Source of the DNA: DATAFF01 sp963744915 | Lineage (GTDB): Bacteria > Pseudomonadota > Alphaproteobacteria > Rhizobiales > Aestuariivirgaceae | NCBI GenBank assembly: GCA_963744915.1 | Contig: CAVUUY010000007.1 | Span: 372,001-436,000, forward strand | Reading direction: 5' to 3' | Length of the DNA stretch: 64,000 nucleotides | The notes under the pieces: model-generated | The model's database searches: none | The model's input: only the letters and a program-made list of their open reading frames with translations | What the model was told of the DNA's origin: nothing | In this document: positions 45,003-53,879 of the stretch, piece by piece | Numbering within the stretch: the stretch's first letter is position 1 | Layout: every line of letters begins with the position of its first letter | Position numbers and translations under genes: made by a program

Positions 45003-46376
45003 CTAATTGGCGGCCGTGGCCGACGACAGATATTTGACCGGATCGACGGCGGTCGCCCCTTTGCGCAGCTCGAAATGGACCTGCGGGCTCGTCACCGAGC
45101 CGGTTTGGCCGGCCTTGGCGATGACATCGCCACGCTTCACCGTATCGCCGCGCCGGACGAACAGATCCTTGTTGTGCGCGTAGGCGGTGACCCAGCCATT
45201 CTCGTGGCGCAGGAGGACGAGGTTGCCATAGCCCTTCAGCTCGTTGCCGGCATAGGCGACCACGCCGCTTTCAGCAGCGCGCACGCTTGTGCCCTCGGGA
45301 ACGGCGATGTTGATGCCCTCGTTGCGGGTCCCGTTCGGCTTCTGGCCATAAGTGGCGATGACCTTGCCGCGGACCGGCCAGCGGAAGCCGGCAGCGGCTG
45401 CCGGCTCCGGCTCGGATCGCGGCTGCTGCTCGGCCAACGGTGCGTCTTCCGCCGTGACTTGGTTGTCGCTCGGCTCGGCCGCAGGGGTTTCGCCAGCGGG
45501 AGTATCGCCGGCCGGTGTCTCCGCAACCTGCGGCTCGGCTTCCTGGGGTTCCTGCGGCTGCTCCGGCTTTGCCCGATAGGTCGTGCGCTCCACCGGCGCC
45601 TCGTCATTGCGGGCAAGATGACGGCCGCCGCCGGGGATTGTGAGCTGTTCACCGGTCTTGACCGCATAATTGCGCGGCAGGTTGTTGGCCTCGGCAATGG
45701 CATAGGGGCTGATGCTGTAGGATCGGCCGATCGAGAACAGGGTCTCGCCGCCCCGCACCGTATGGGCAGCGGCCTCGCCATGCGACATGCGTGATGCCGG
45801 CCCCGAGGCGGCCTGGTAGCGCGGTTCATTCTCCTGGGCGCCGCCACCCTGCCCCGGCACATGCAGCGTCTCGCCGATCCGCACGGCATGGCGGGTGGTG
45901 ATGTTGTTGGCGCGTGCCAGCTCGCCGACCGGGACATTGTGGGCGCGGGCGATGGAATAGAGCGTCTGGCCGCGCCGCACGGTCACCCGGCTCGACCAGG
46001 TCTGAGCATTGGCATGGACCGGCTCGGTGTCGCGGATGACGGCGGCGGCCGGCGCCAGCATTGCACCCTGAGCCGGGGCCGAATTGCCCTGCCAGACGGG
46101 GCGCTGCGGCTGGGCAGCCGGCGGAGAATAGCCCTGCCAGGCGGGCCGCGCCGGCGCCGCCAGAGGACCCTGCCCGAGCGGGCCCCCCTGCACGCTTTCG
46201 GAGCTGACCGGCCCGCCGCTGGGCGAGAGCGAATTGGTATTCACGGCCGGATAGTCGGCAAAGCGCTCCATCGAGCCTGAGCAAGCGGCCATCCCGCTCG
46301 CCGCACAGGCGACAAGCGCCAGGCGAGCACTGCGTGTGAACCAAGGCTTGGCCGCGGAAATTGGCAATTTCGGCAT
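45003..46376 (-). CDS. nlpD: LysM / degenerate M23 (LytM) protein, NlpD-like
   Basis: 457 residues. A lipoprotein-like signal (AACSGS, Cys near 32), a Pro/Gln-rich linker, two LysM repeats (RRGQTLYSIARAHNVPVGEL near 134 and RGGETLFSIGRSYSISPYAI near 205), a Glu/Pro-rich spacer, and a C-terminal LytM domain. The metal ligands of active M23 peptidases are gone: the first motif reads NEGINIAV rather than HxGxD, as in NlpD and EnvC. Such proteins activate amidases at the division site. Its neighbours pcm, surE and serS match the conserved surE-pcm-nlpD order. Confidence 0.9.
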   Translation of the reverse strand: MPKLPISAAKPWFTRSARLALVACAASGMAACSGSMERFADYPAVNTNSLSPSGGPVSSESVQGGPLGQGPLAAPARPAWQGYSPPAAQPQRPVWQGNSAPAQGAMLAPAAAVIRDTEPVHANAQTWSSRVTVRRGQTLYSIARAHNVPVGELARANNITTRHAVRIGETLHVPGQGGGAQENEPRYQAASGPASRMSHGEAAAHTVRGGETLFSIGRSYSISPYAIAEANNLPRNYAVKTGEQLTIPGGGRHLARNDEAPVERTTYRAKPEQPQEPQEAEPQVAETPAGDTPAGETPAAEPSDNQVTAEDAPLAEQQPRSEPEPAAAAGFRWPVRGKVIATYGQKPNGTRNEGINIAVPEGTSVRAAESGVVAYAGNELKGYGNLVLLRHENGWVTAYAHNKDLFVRRGDTVKRGDVIAKAGQTGSVTSPQVHFELRKGATAVDPVKYLSSATAAN

Positions 46377-46485
46377 ACTCCGACCCCACTGACGAACAAC
46401 AGGGGCCGATGGTGAAGCAGTTAGGTTAAAATCAAGTTTCCGGTGTAACTACAAGTCGCAGAACGCCATGGCGGCCCGCATTGCG

Positions 46486-47130
46486 TCAAACCTCCGGCGG
46501 CATGCCGGTCAGCAGCGGGACGAAACGAACTGGCAAAAGCCCTGCAATATCAAGATCATCGCCGTTCTTGACAATCCGTTGGATCTCCTGCCTGCCGGGT
46601 TGCACCTCGACCGGGATGACCATGATTCCGCCATCCGCCAGCTGGGCGAGAAGGGGCTGCGGCACGATTTTTGCCGCCGCCGTGACGATGATCCGTTCGA
46701 ACGGCGCCTGCCTCGGCCAGCCTTTGGTGCCGTCGGCGGCGATGGTGGTTATGTTGTGCAGATGGAGCATCCGGAAGCGCTCCTCGGCGCCGCGCAGCAG
46801 CGAGCGAAACCGCTCGACCGTGTAGACCCGCCTGGCGAGGCAGCTCAGGATCGCCGTCTGATAGCCCGAGCCGGTGCCGATCTCGAGGACCTTCATGCGG
46901 TCGCTCACCTTGAGGGTCTGGGTCATGAACGCGACGACGAAGGGTTGGGAAATCGTCTGGCCGCAGGCGATGGGAAGCGACTGATCGGACCACGCCTCCT
47001 CCAGGAACGGCTGCTCGACAAAGGCCTCGCGCGGTGTCCGCTCCATGGCATCGAGCACGCGCAGATCCCGGATGCCCTGTTTCCGCAACGTCATGATCAG
47101 CTGGACTTTGCGATGGTCGCTCGGCACCAC
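46486..47130 (-). CDS. pcm: Protein-L-isoaspartate O-methyltransferase
   Basis: 214 residues with a GTG start at 47130. The SAM-binding motif EIGTGSGYQTAIL (near 83-95), the substrate motif SLPIACGQTISQPFVVA and the RIIVTAAAKIVPQPLL segment define PCMT. It repairs isoaspartyl residues in aged proteins. It starts one base after the surE stop, and is 109 nt upstream of nlpD on the same strand. Confidence 0.93.
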   Translation of the reverse strand: MVPSDHRKVQLIMTLRKQGIRDLRVLDAMERTPREAFVEQPFLEEAWSDQSLPIACGQTISQPFVVAFMTQTLKVSDRMKVLEIGTGSGYQTAILSCLARRVYTVERFRSLLRGAEERFRMLHLHNITTIAADGTKGWPRQAPFERIIVTAAAKIVPQPLLAQLADGGIMVIPVEVQPGRQEIQRIVKNGDDLDIAGLLPVRFVPLLTGMPPEV

Positions 47131-47131
47131 C

Positions 47132-47908
47132 CTAGCTTTCGAGCTCGGTGCGCAGCACGTCGATGGCCTCGAGCTGGGTCATGTTCATGTGCAGCGGGGT
47201 TATCGATATCCGCCGGTCGTAGATGGCGCGCAGATCGGTTCCCGGCGCGGCGTCGGAGCGGTCGCGCTTGAAGCCGAGCCAGAAATAGGGACGGTTGCGG
47301 GTATCGATGCGCTCCTCCACGAGGAGGAGGCTCTGGTCGTGCTTGCCCTGGCGCGTCACCGCGACGCCCGCGACCGCATCGGGTTCGCAATCTGGAAAGT
47401 TGACGTTGAGGAGGATGCCGGGGCCGAGATCGACGCCGGCCAGCCGCTTCACCAGGGCCGGCCCATGCGCCGCGGCAACATCGAAGCGCAGGCGCCCCTC
47501 GGAATGAACGCCATAGGTCTGGCTGAGCGCGATCGACTTGAGGCCGAGGGCGGTGCCCTCCATGGCGGCGGCGATGGTTCCGGAATAGGTCACGTCGTCG
47601 GCGAGATTCTGCCCGCGATTGACCCCCGACAGCACCAGATCGGGCGGCCGCGGCATGACCTTGCGCAATGCCATCAGCACGCAATCGGCCGGCGTGCCCT
47701 GCACCGCGAAGCGGCGGTCGTCGAGGCGGCGCAGCCTGATCGGATTGGCCAGCGACAGCGAGTGCGACGCGCCGGACTGCTCGACCTCCGGCGCCACGAC
47801 CCATACCTCCCCGGTGAGGGTGCGGGCGATCGTCTCCAGCGTGACCAGGCCGTCGGCATGGATGCCGTCGTCGTTGGTGACCAGCACGGTCAGGGGCGCT
47901 TCAGCCAT
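47132..47908 (-). CDS. surE: 5'/3'-nucleotidase SurE
   Basis: 258 residues from ATG 47908 (an upstream ATG at 47932 also exists). The metal-binding VTNDDGIHADGL at the N-terminus and SGVNRGQNLADDVTYSGTIA in the middle are diagnostic. SurE dephosphorylates nucleoside 5'- and 3'-monophosphates. It overlaps the serS stop by 8 bases. Confidence 0.95.
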   Translation of the reverse strand: MAEAPLTVLVTNDDGIHADGLVTLETIARTLTGEVWVVAPEVEQSGASHSLSLANPIRLRRLDDRRFAVQGTPADCVLMALRKVMPRPPDLVLSGVNRGQNLADDVTYSGTIAAAMEGTALGLKSIALSQTYGVHSEGRLRFDVAAAHGPALVKRLAGVDLGPGILLNVNFPDCEPDAVAGVAVTRQGKHDQSLLLVEERIDTRNRPYFWLGFKRDRSDAAPGTDLRAIYDRRISITPLHMNMTQLEAIDVLRTELES

Positions 47909-49184
47909 CGGGGCCAATGATTTCGCTGCCATCCATATAGGGCCGTAGCACGTCGGGTATCAGAATGCTGCCATCGGCCCGCTGATAGTTCTCGAGCACC
48001 GCGATCAGCGTGCGCCCGACTGCCAGGCCCGAGCCGTTGAGGGTGTGGACATGGCGCAGTCCGCCGCCGCCGCGCGGCCGGTAGCGTGCTTCCATGCGCC
48101 GCGCCTGGAAATCGCCGCATACCGAGCAGCTCGATATTTCGCGATAGGCATTTTGACCGGGGAGCCACACTTCGAGATCGTAGGTCATGCGCGCGCCGAA
48201 GCCCATGTCGCCGGTGCAGAGCTGCACCACGCGGTAAGGCAGCGCCAGCCGCCGGAGGACCTCCTCGGCAGCGGCCGTCATGCGCTCGAGCTCGTCCCGC
48301 GACGTCTCGGGGGTGGTGACCGACACGAGCTCGACCTTGCTGAACTGGTGAACCCGGATCATGCCCCTGGTGTCGCGGCCGGCCGCCCCGGCTTCGGCCC
48401 GAAAGCAGGGGGTGAGCGCCGCCACCCGGATCGGCAGGCTCGCCTCCTCGATGATCGACTCGCGCACCAGATTGGTGAGCGGGACCTCGGCAGTCGGAAT
48501 GAGCCAGCGGCCGTCGGTGGTGTGGAACAAATCATCGGCGAATTTGGGCAGCTGCCCGGTGCCGTACATGGTCTCCGCGCGCACCAGCAGGGGCGGATTG
48601 ACCTCGCCATAGCCGTGCTCGCGGGTCTGCAGATCGAGCATGAACTGGCCAAGGGCGCGTTCGAGGCGGGCGAGCTTTCCCTTCACGACGACGAAACGCG
48701 CCCCCGACAGCTTGGCCGCGGCCTCGAAGTCCATCAGGCCCAACGCCTCGCCGAGCTCGAAATGCTGCTTCGGCGCGAAGGCGAAAGACGGCGGCTCGCC
48801 ATGGCGGCGGACTTCGCGATTGTGGTCGGCATCGGGGCCGTCCGGCACCTCTTCGAGGGGCAGATTGGGAATGACGCTCAGCGCCTCGGTGACGGCGGCG
48901 GTGGCCCGGCGCTCCTCCTCCTCGACCGACTGGATCCGGCTCTTCAGCGCGCCGACCTCTCCCTTCAACTGCTCGGCCTGCGCCCGATCGCCCGCGCCCA
49001 TGGCTGCGGCGATCTCCTTCGAGGCGGCATTGCGGCGGGCCTGCGCTTCCTGCACCGTCTGGACCAGCTCGCGACGATGATCGTCGAGGGCGATCAGCGC
49101 CGCCGCCTGGCCGTCGAGGCCACGGCGCTTCAGACCCCGGTCGAAGGCCTCCGGATTGTCGCGGATCCAGCGGATATCGTGCAT
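47901..49184 (-). CDS. serS: Seryl-tRNA synthetase
   Basis: 427 residues from ATG 49184, whose first base is the last base of the glmS stop (TGATG). An N-terminal coiled-coil arm (about 30-100) binds the tRNA-Ser variable arm; class II motifs 2 and 3 are visible as TPCFRAEAGAAGRDTRGM and LNGSGLAVGRTLIAVLEN. It charges serine. Confidence 0.96.
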   Translation of the reverse strand: MHDIRWIRDNPEAFDRGLKRRGLDGQAAALIALDDHRRELVQTVQEAQARRNAASKEIAAAMGAGDRAQAEQLKGEVGALKSRIQSVEEEERRATAAVTEALSVIPNLPLEEVPDGPDADHNREVRRHGEPPSFAFAPKQHFELGEALGLMDFEAAAKLSGARFVVVKGKLARLERALGQFMLDLQTREHGYGEVNPPLLVRAETMYGTGQLPKFADDLFHTTDGRWLIPTAEVPLTNLVRESIIEEASLPIRVAALTPCFRAEAGAAGRDTRGMIRVHQFSKVELVSVTTPETSRDELERMTAAAEEVLRRLALPYRVVQLCTGDMGFGARMTYDLEVWLPGQNAYREISSCSVCGDFQARRMEARYRPRGGGGLRHVHTLNGSGLAVGRTLIAVLENYQRADGSILIPDVLRPYMDGSEIIGPDG

Positions 49185-51010
49185 CACTCCACCGTGACCG
49201 ATTTGGCCAGGTTGCGCGGCTGGTCGACGTCGGTGCCGATGAACACCGCGGCGTGATAGGCGAGGAGCTGCACCGGCACGGCATAGAGCAGCGGGCTGAT
49301 GAAGGGATCGGCGCGCGGCACATTGATCCGCTCGAACATCCACTCCGCCTCCTTGCCGGGCCCGCGATCGTCGCTGATGAGGACGATGCGCCCTCCCCGT
49401 GCCGCCACCTCCTCCATGTTCGAGACCGTCTTCTCATAGAGATCGTCGCGCGGCGCGATCACCACGACCGGGACATTCTCGTCGATCAGCGCGATCGGAC
49501 CATGCTTGAGCTCGCCGGCGGCATAACCTTCGGCGTGAATGTAGGAAATCTCCTTGAGTTTCAGCGCGCCTTCGAGCGCAATCGGATAGGTCATGCCGCG
49601 ACCGAGATAGAGCACGTCGCGGGCATGTGCGATCTTCCTCGCCACCTCGGCGATGTGGCGCTCCCCCGCCAGGATGCTGCCGATATGGCGCGGGACCTCG
49701 GTCAACGCCGTGACCAGCCGTTTTTCCTCCTCGCGCGATATCATGTTGCGGGCGCGGGCGGCGGCGATGGCGAGGCACGCCAGGACCGCCAGCTGGCAGG
49801 TGAAGGCCTTGGTCGAAGCGACGCCGATCTCGGGTCCTGCATAGGTTCGGAACACGATATCGCTTTCGCGCGCGATGGTGGATTCGGGGACATTCACCAC
49901 CCCGGCGACGGTCTGGCCCTTGCCCCGGGCGTAACGCAAGGCGGCCAGCGTGTCGGCGGTTTCGCCGGACTGCGAGATGACGAGCGTCAGGCCTTTGGGA
50001 TCGAGAGGCGCCTCGCGGTAGCGGAACTCCGATGCGATATCGACCTCGGTGGGGATGCGGGCAACCCGCTCGAACCAGTATTTCGCCGTCAGCGCCGCGT
50101 AGAACCCGGTGCCGCAGGCGGTGATGGTGAGCCTGTCGAGGCGCGACAGATCGAGCCCGGTTCCCATGCCCGGCACGACCGAGCGGTCGGTGAAGTCGAT
50201 ATATTCGGCCAGCGTGTGGCCGATGACTTCCGGCTGCTCGAAAATCTCCTTGGCCATGAAGTGACGATGATTGCCCTTGTCGACCAGCAGCGACGAGGCC
50301 TGGGTGAAACTCATCGGCCGCTCGACCGGCCGGTTGGCGCTGTCGAAGATCGCGCAGGAGCCGCGGGTGAGCACCACCCAATCGCCCTCGTCGAGATAGG
50401 TGATGCGATTGGTGAAGGGCGCGAGCGCCATCGAATCGGAGCCGAGGAACATCTCGCCATCGCCATGTCCGACCGCCAGCGGGCTGCCGCGGCGGGCGCC
50501 GATCATCAGGTCCTGCTCGCCTTGGAACAGGATCACGAAGGCGAAGGCGCCTCTGAGCCGCCCGAGCACGGCGCGCACCGCCTCGTTAGGCGACCGACCG
50601 CCGGCCAGCGCCTCGTCGATGAGATGTGCCACGACCTCGGTGTCGGTCTGGCTGGTGAAATCCTTGCCCCTGGCAATGAGCTCGTCCCTCAGCTCCCGGA
50701 AATTCTCGATGATCCCGTTATGGACGATGGCCACCGCGCCGGCGACATGGGGATGGGCATTGGTCTCGTTGGGCACGCCATGGGTGGCCCAGCGGGTATG
50801 GCCTATGCCGGTCGGCCCGCGCAGCGGCTCCTGGTCCAGCCGGCTGGCCAGGCGGTCGAGCTTGCCTGGCGCCCGGGCGCGGGCCATTCCGCCGTCGCGG
50901 AGAACCGCGATGCCGGCCGAGTCATAGCCGCGATATTCGAGCCGGCGCAGCGCCTGCAGGATCCGTGGCGCGACGTCGCCCGAGCCCAGTATTCCGACGA
51001 TTCCGCACAT
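49184..51010 (-). CDS. glmS: Glucosamine-fructose-6-phosphate aminotransferase
   Basis: 608 residues. The catalytic Cys2 (MCGIVGILG) opens a class II glutamine amidotransferase domain (1-240), followed by two SIS sugar-isomerase domains; the C-terminus ends KSVTVE as in other GlmS. It makes glucosamine-6-phosphate for peptidoglycan and LPS. The genes glmU and glmS are 15 nt apart on one strand. No glmS ribozyme is expected or seen. Confidence 0.97.
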   Translation of the reverse strand: MCGIVGILGSGDVAPRILQALRRLEYRGYDSAGIAVLRDGGMARARAPGKLDRLASRLDQEPLRGPTGIGHTRWATHGVPNETNAHPHVAGAVAIVHNGIIENFRELRDELIARGKDFTSQTDTEVVAHLIDEALAGGRSPNEAVRAVLGRLRGAFAFVILFQGEQDLMIGARRGSPLAVGHGDGEMFLGSDSMALAPFTNRITYLDEGDWVVLTRGSCAIFDSANRPVERPMSFTQASSLLVDKGNHRHFMAKEIFEQPEVIGHTLAEYIDFTDRSVVPGMGTGLDLSRLDRLTITACGTGFYAALTAKYWFERVARIPTEVDIASEFRYREAPLDPKGLTLVISQSGETADTLAALRYARGKGQTVAGVVNVPESTIARESDIVFRTYAGPEIGVASTKAFTCQLAVLACLAIAAARARNMISREEEKRLVTALTEVPRHIGSILAGERHIAEVARKIAHARDVLYLGRGMTYPIALEGALKLKEISYIHAEGYAAGELKHGPIALIDENVPVVVIAPRDDLYEKTVSNMEEVAARGGRIVLISDDRGPGKEAEWMFERINVPRADPFISPLLYAVPVQLLAYHAAVFIGTDVDQPRNLAKSVTVE

Positions 51011-51025
51011 TGCCTTCTTCCCGCA

Positions 51026-52393
51026 TCATTTGGCGCGCGGAACGGCGCCGCCAGCCTTGCGCGCCCGCAGCGCGTCGAAGTAGCGCTTGACCCAGTTCGC
51101 CTTGATCCTCGATTCGCCGCGCTCAATATACAGAGCATCCGGTTCAACGTCGCCGGTGACGACGCTCCCGGCGGCGACGAACGCCCCCTCCCCGACCTTG
51201 ACCGGAGCGACCAGCGAGGCATTGGTGCCGATGAAGGCGCCAGCTCCGATCTCTGTCAAATTCTTGTCGACGCCATTGTAGTTGCAGGTGATGGCGCCGG
51301 CCCCGACATTGGCCGCCGCCCCGACCCGGGCATCGCCGATATAGGCGAGATGGTTGATCTTGGCTCCCTCCGCGATCACCGCCTGCTTGACCTCGACGAA
51401 ATTGCCGATATGAACATTGCGCGCCAGGGTTGCGCCCGGGCGTAGCCGGGCGAACGGACCGACCACCGCCGCCTCGCCGATGGTGGCCCGCTCGAGATGG
51501 CAGAAGCTGCGGATTTTCGCCCGGTTGCCGACCTTGACGCCGGTTGCGAACACCACATGCGGTTCGACGAGGACATCCTGGCCAAGTTCGGTATCGGCCG
51601 ACAGGAACACCGTCTCGGGTGCGACCAGGGTTGCGCCGTTGAGCATGGCGGCATGCCGCAGCCGGTGCTGCAGGGCCGCTTCGATGGCGGCGAGCTGAAC
51701 CCGGGTGTTGACGCCGAGAACCTGATCGTCGGGGCATTCGTGATAGGCGAGCTCGAACCCCTCCGCGGCAGCCAGGCCCGGCAGGTCGGTGAGGTAGAAC
51801 TCGCCCTTGGCATTGTTGTTGCCGATCCGCGGCAGCAATTTCCACAGCAGCGCCGCATCGGCCGCCATCACGCCCGAGTTGCAGAGCGTGATGGCGCGCT
51901 CCTCCGGCGTTGCATCGAGCTCCTCCTTGATGCCGGTGAACGTCCCCTCCCGCGTCACGATCAGCCGGCCATAGCCGGTGGGGTCGGCGGCCCGGAAGCC
52001 CAGCACAGCCAGTGGTTGCGCTCCCTTCACAGCCTCCGTGAGGGCCCTGAGCGTCGCCGCCTCGATCAGCGGCACATCGCCATAGACCACGAGGATCCTG
52101 CCTTTGAAATCAGCAAGATAGGGCGCGGCCATGGCCACGGCATGGGCCGTGCCTTTGCGCTCGGCCTGGACCACGATGGTGGCGTCCTTGCAATATTTCC
52201 GTGCCTCCTCGGCGACCTCCGGCATGTCCGGACCGGTCACCACCACGAGACGCGCCGGCGCGAGCGCCGCGGCAGTGGTGAGAACATGCCCGAGCAGGCT
52301 TCGCCCGGCGGCCTGGTGCATGACCTTCGGCAGGTCCGACATCATTCGCGTTCCCTTGCCTGCCGCAAGGACGACCAGGGCCAAATCCGGCAT
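51026..52393 (-). CDS. glmU: Bifunctional GlmU (GlcN-1-P acetyltransferase / uridyltransferase)
   Basis: 455 residues. The N-terminal nucleotidyltransferase has LAAGKGTRMMSDLPKVMH (near 10-27); the C-terminal half is a left-handed beta-helix with hexapeptide repeats and the acetyltransferase motif ITCNYNGVDKN. It makes UDP-GlcNAc in two steps downstream of GlmS and GlmM. It overlaps no neighbour and is divergent from the SPOR gene. Confidence 0.97.
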   Translation of the reverse strand: MPDLALVVLAAGKGTRMMSDLPKVMHQAAGRSLLGHVLTTAAALAPARLVVVTGPDMPEVAEEARKYCKDATIVVQAERKGTAHAVAMAAPYLADFKGRILVVYGDVPLIEAATLRALTEAVKGAQPLAVLGFRAADPTGYGRLIVTREGTFTGIKEELDATPEERAITLCNSGVMAADAALLWKLLPRIGNNNAKGEFYLTDLPGLAAAEGFELAYHECPDDQVLGVNTRVQLAAIEAALQHRLRHAAMLNGATLVAPETVFLSADTELGQDVLVEPHVVFATGVKVGNRAKIRSFCHLERATIGEAAVVGPFARLRPGATLARNVHIGNFVEVKQAVIAEGAKINHLAYIGDARVGAAANVGAGAITCNYNGVDKNLTEIGAGAFIGTNASLVAPVKVGEGAFVAAGSVVTGDVEPDALYIERGESRIKANWVKRYFDALRARKAGGAVPRAK

Positions 52394-52448
52394 TGTGCTG
52401 AGACCTCGCTCCGCCTACCAGCGAGGTGCTACATATGGCTATCAGGGC

Positions 52449-53312
52449 ATGCTCAGCAAGACGCCACATCGCAAGGGTCCACGGCCGCAGAGGCCGCCGT
52501 CCTTTCCACGCCGCGGCGATGCCGCGCCGGCGCGGCCCGGCGCTGGCGCCGCCGCCCTGCCCGCCGGCGGCGATATCGTGCCGCCCGATGCCATTGTCGC
52601 ATTGGTGACAGGGGCCGCCCTGGTTCTGGCGCTGGCCACGGCATGGGTCATGATCAAGGACAGCTATTCGCAGCCCCAGGCGGTGGCGGAGGCCCCGGTC
52701 GTTGCCGAGCCATCGCCGGCCCCGGCGCGGCCCGAGGCGGTCGAGCCGCGCTTCCCGGCAGAACCGCCGCAGCCTCAGCCGCAATCTCAGCCTCAGCCCC
52801 TATTGCAGACGCAGCCGCAGGCGCCGGTGCAGCGCGACGACAGGTCCGAGGTGCCGACGCCGAGCGAGCCGGCGGAGCCTGAAGGCGAGACGCTTGCCAA
52901 GGTGCAGCCGCCTGGCCCCTCGGCGGGTCCGAAGTCCTTCCCTGCCCCGGTCGCACCCTCCGTCGAGCTGCTCGGGCCGGCGCCGCGCAAGGCGGCTGCT
53001 CCGAAGGTCCAGCAGGCATCGCCGGACATGCGTTTTGCCGTCTATCTCGCAAGCTTCTCGAGCGACGAACAGGCGCTCGCCGGGTGGCAGATCCTGCAGC
53101 GGCGCTATCAGCGCCCGCTCGCCGGCCTGACCCCGTTGGTGCGGCGCGGCAAGTCCAAGCAGGGCGGCAGCGTGTTCCGGCTGTTTGCCGGGCCGTTCGA
53201 ATTGCTGGAGGCCGCCGCCCAGCGCTGCGGCGTGCTGTCGACGGCGACCGCCAACTGCAAGCCCGCCGATCTGTCGCAGCAGGCCGCCGAGGGCGCGCAA
53301 TCCTGGGACTAG
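52449..53312 (+). CDS. SPOR-domain membrane protein
   Basis: 287 residues from ATG 52449 (AGGG directly upstream, tight spacing). One transmembrane helix (about 49-70, IVALVTGAALVLALATAWVM) is preceded by a basic cytoplasmic N-terminus and followed by a long Pro/Gln/Glu-rich linker with a PQPQPQSQPQP run, and a C-terminal SPOR-like domain (about 196-270; MRFAVYLASFSSDEQALAGW). SPOR domains bind septal denuded glycan, so a division role like FtsN or DamX is plausible but not proven. The tRNA-Lys gene follows 77 nt downstream. Confidence 0.78.
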   Translation: MLSKTPHRKGPRPQRPPSFPRRGDAAPARPGAGAAALPAGGDIVPPDAIVALVTGAALVLALATAWVMIKDSYSQPQAVAEAPVVAEPSPAPARPEAVEPRFPAEPPQPQPQSQPQPLLQTQPQAPVQRDDRSEVPTPSEPAEPEGETLAKVQPPGPSAGPKSFPAPVAPSVELLGPAPRKAAAPKVQQASPDMRFAVYLASFSSDEQALAGWQILQRRYQRPLAGLTPLVRRGKSKQGGSVFRLFAGPFELLEAAAQRCGVLSTATANCKPADLSQQAAEGAQSWD

Positions 53313-53389
53313 ATCCGGCGCAAACGGGCAGCGCTATTGACCCGTCGACCAGCCGCCCGTAAGAAGGCCACGCCCAGCTCCGATCAATC

Positions 53390-53465
53390 GAGCCCGTAGC
53401 TCAGCCGGTAGAGCAACTGACTTTTAATCAGTAGGTCTCGGGTTCGAATCCCGACGGGCTCACCA
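53390..53465 (+). tRNA. tRNA-Lys (anticodon UUU), CCA encoded
   Basis: Seven-bp acceptor GAGCCCG / CGGGCTC, D stem GCTC / GAGC, anticodon stem ACTGA / TCAGT with loop CTTTTAA (anticodon TTT), T arm GGGTTCGAATCCC, discriminator A and encoded CCA; 76 nt total. It stands at the change from dense housekeeping genes to the accessory region. Confidence 0.97.
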
Positions 53466-53521
53466 AGCAAAATCAATAAGTTAGAAGCCATAACTCGGCA
53501 AAGATTGGCCATCAATTCCGG

Positions 53522-53543
53522 CATGGGGTTCCCATGGGGTTCC
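53522..53543. repeat. 11-base tandem duplication
   Basis: CATGGGGTTCC occurs twice back to back, 57 nt after the tRNA 3' end. It may be a replication slip or a relic of an integration event; no copy of the tRNA 3' end is next to it. Confidence 0.6.
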
Positions 53544-53714
53544 AAAACTGCAGGGGAGCCCATCACTGAGTCACTGGAATCTCTGACGATGTGGAGAGGC
53601 AGCCGCCGGCGCGACAGTCTGCAGTGGGCCAAAATCCGATAGGCTCGTCTGGACTTGTGGCGCTGGACGCCGCGGTCACTCGATGGACGCTTTGAGGAGT
53701 TTGGTTCGACCAAG

Positions 53715-53733
53715 TGTTCCCGAGCGGGCGCAT
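53715..53733. promoter_or_regulatory. HipB operator-like repeat, copy 1
   Basis: TGTTCCCGAGCGGGCGCAT, first of four copies of the 19-base pattern TGTTCCCGnnCGGGnACAT upstream of hipB. Imperfect dyad with CCCG/CGGG core. Confidence 0.6.
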
Positions 53734-53764
53734 TCCATTGTTGGGCCGCTCTCGTCCTCGGGAA

Positions 53765-53783
53765 TGTACCCGTTCGGGCACTT
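53765..53783. promoter_or_regulatory. HipB operator-like repeat, copy 2
   Basis: TGTACCCGTTCGGGCACTT, 50 nt after copy 1; the CCCG-TT-CGGG core is a clean dyad. Confidence 0.6.
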
Positions 53784-53811
53784 TATCGCTTCTACAAAAT
53801 GTCATCACAAA

Positions 53812-53830
53812 TGTTCCCAAGCGGGTACAT
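53812..53830. promoter_or_regulatory. HipB operator-like repeat, copy 3
   Basis: TGTTCCCAAGCGGGTACAT, 47 nt after copy 2, lying upstream of the putative -35/-10 of hipBA. Confidence 0.65.
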
Positions 53831-53831
53831 T

Positions 53832-53861
53832 TTCATTGAATTTTAAGTCTTCAAGCATAAT
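53832..53861 (+). promoter_or_regulatory. Putative hipBA promoter
   Basis: A -10-like CATAAT (53856-53861) lies between operator copies 3 and 4; TTCATT 18 nt upstream is a weak -35 (TTGAAT at 14 nt is the alternative). Transcription would then start inside copy 4. Confidence 0.35.
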
Positions 53862-53879
53862 ATTCCCGCTCGGGAACAT
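53861..53879. promoter_or_regulatory. HipB operator-like repeat, copy 4, abutting the hipB start
   Basis: TATTCCCGCTCGGGAACAT with a perfect TTCCCG/CGGGAA dyad. It ends one base before ATG 53880, so occupancy would block transcription start and translation initiation. Confidence 0.65.

Larger units (their letters stand above)
53466..53879. other. Non-coding gap between tRNA-Lys and hipB
   Basis: 414 bases with no supported gene. It holds an 11-base tandem duplication (53522-53543) and four operator-like repeats (53715-53879). The only frame on the minus strand is the antisense reading of the tRNA. Confidence 0.7.

Noticed and set aside
53384..53713. 109-residue minus-strand frame ending GIRTRDLLIKSQLLYRLSYG
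   Set aside because: The C-terminal part is the antisense translation of the tRNA-Lys gene, a well-known false gene.
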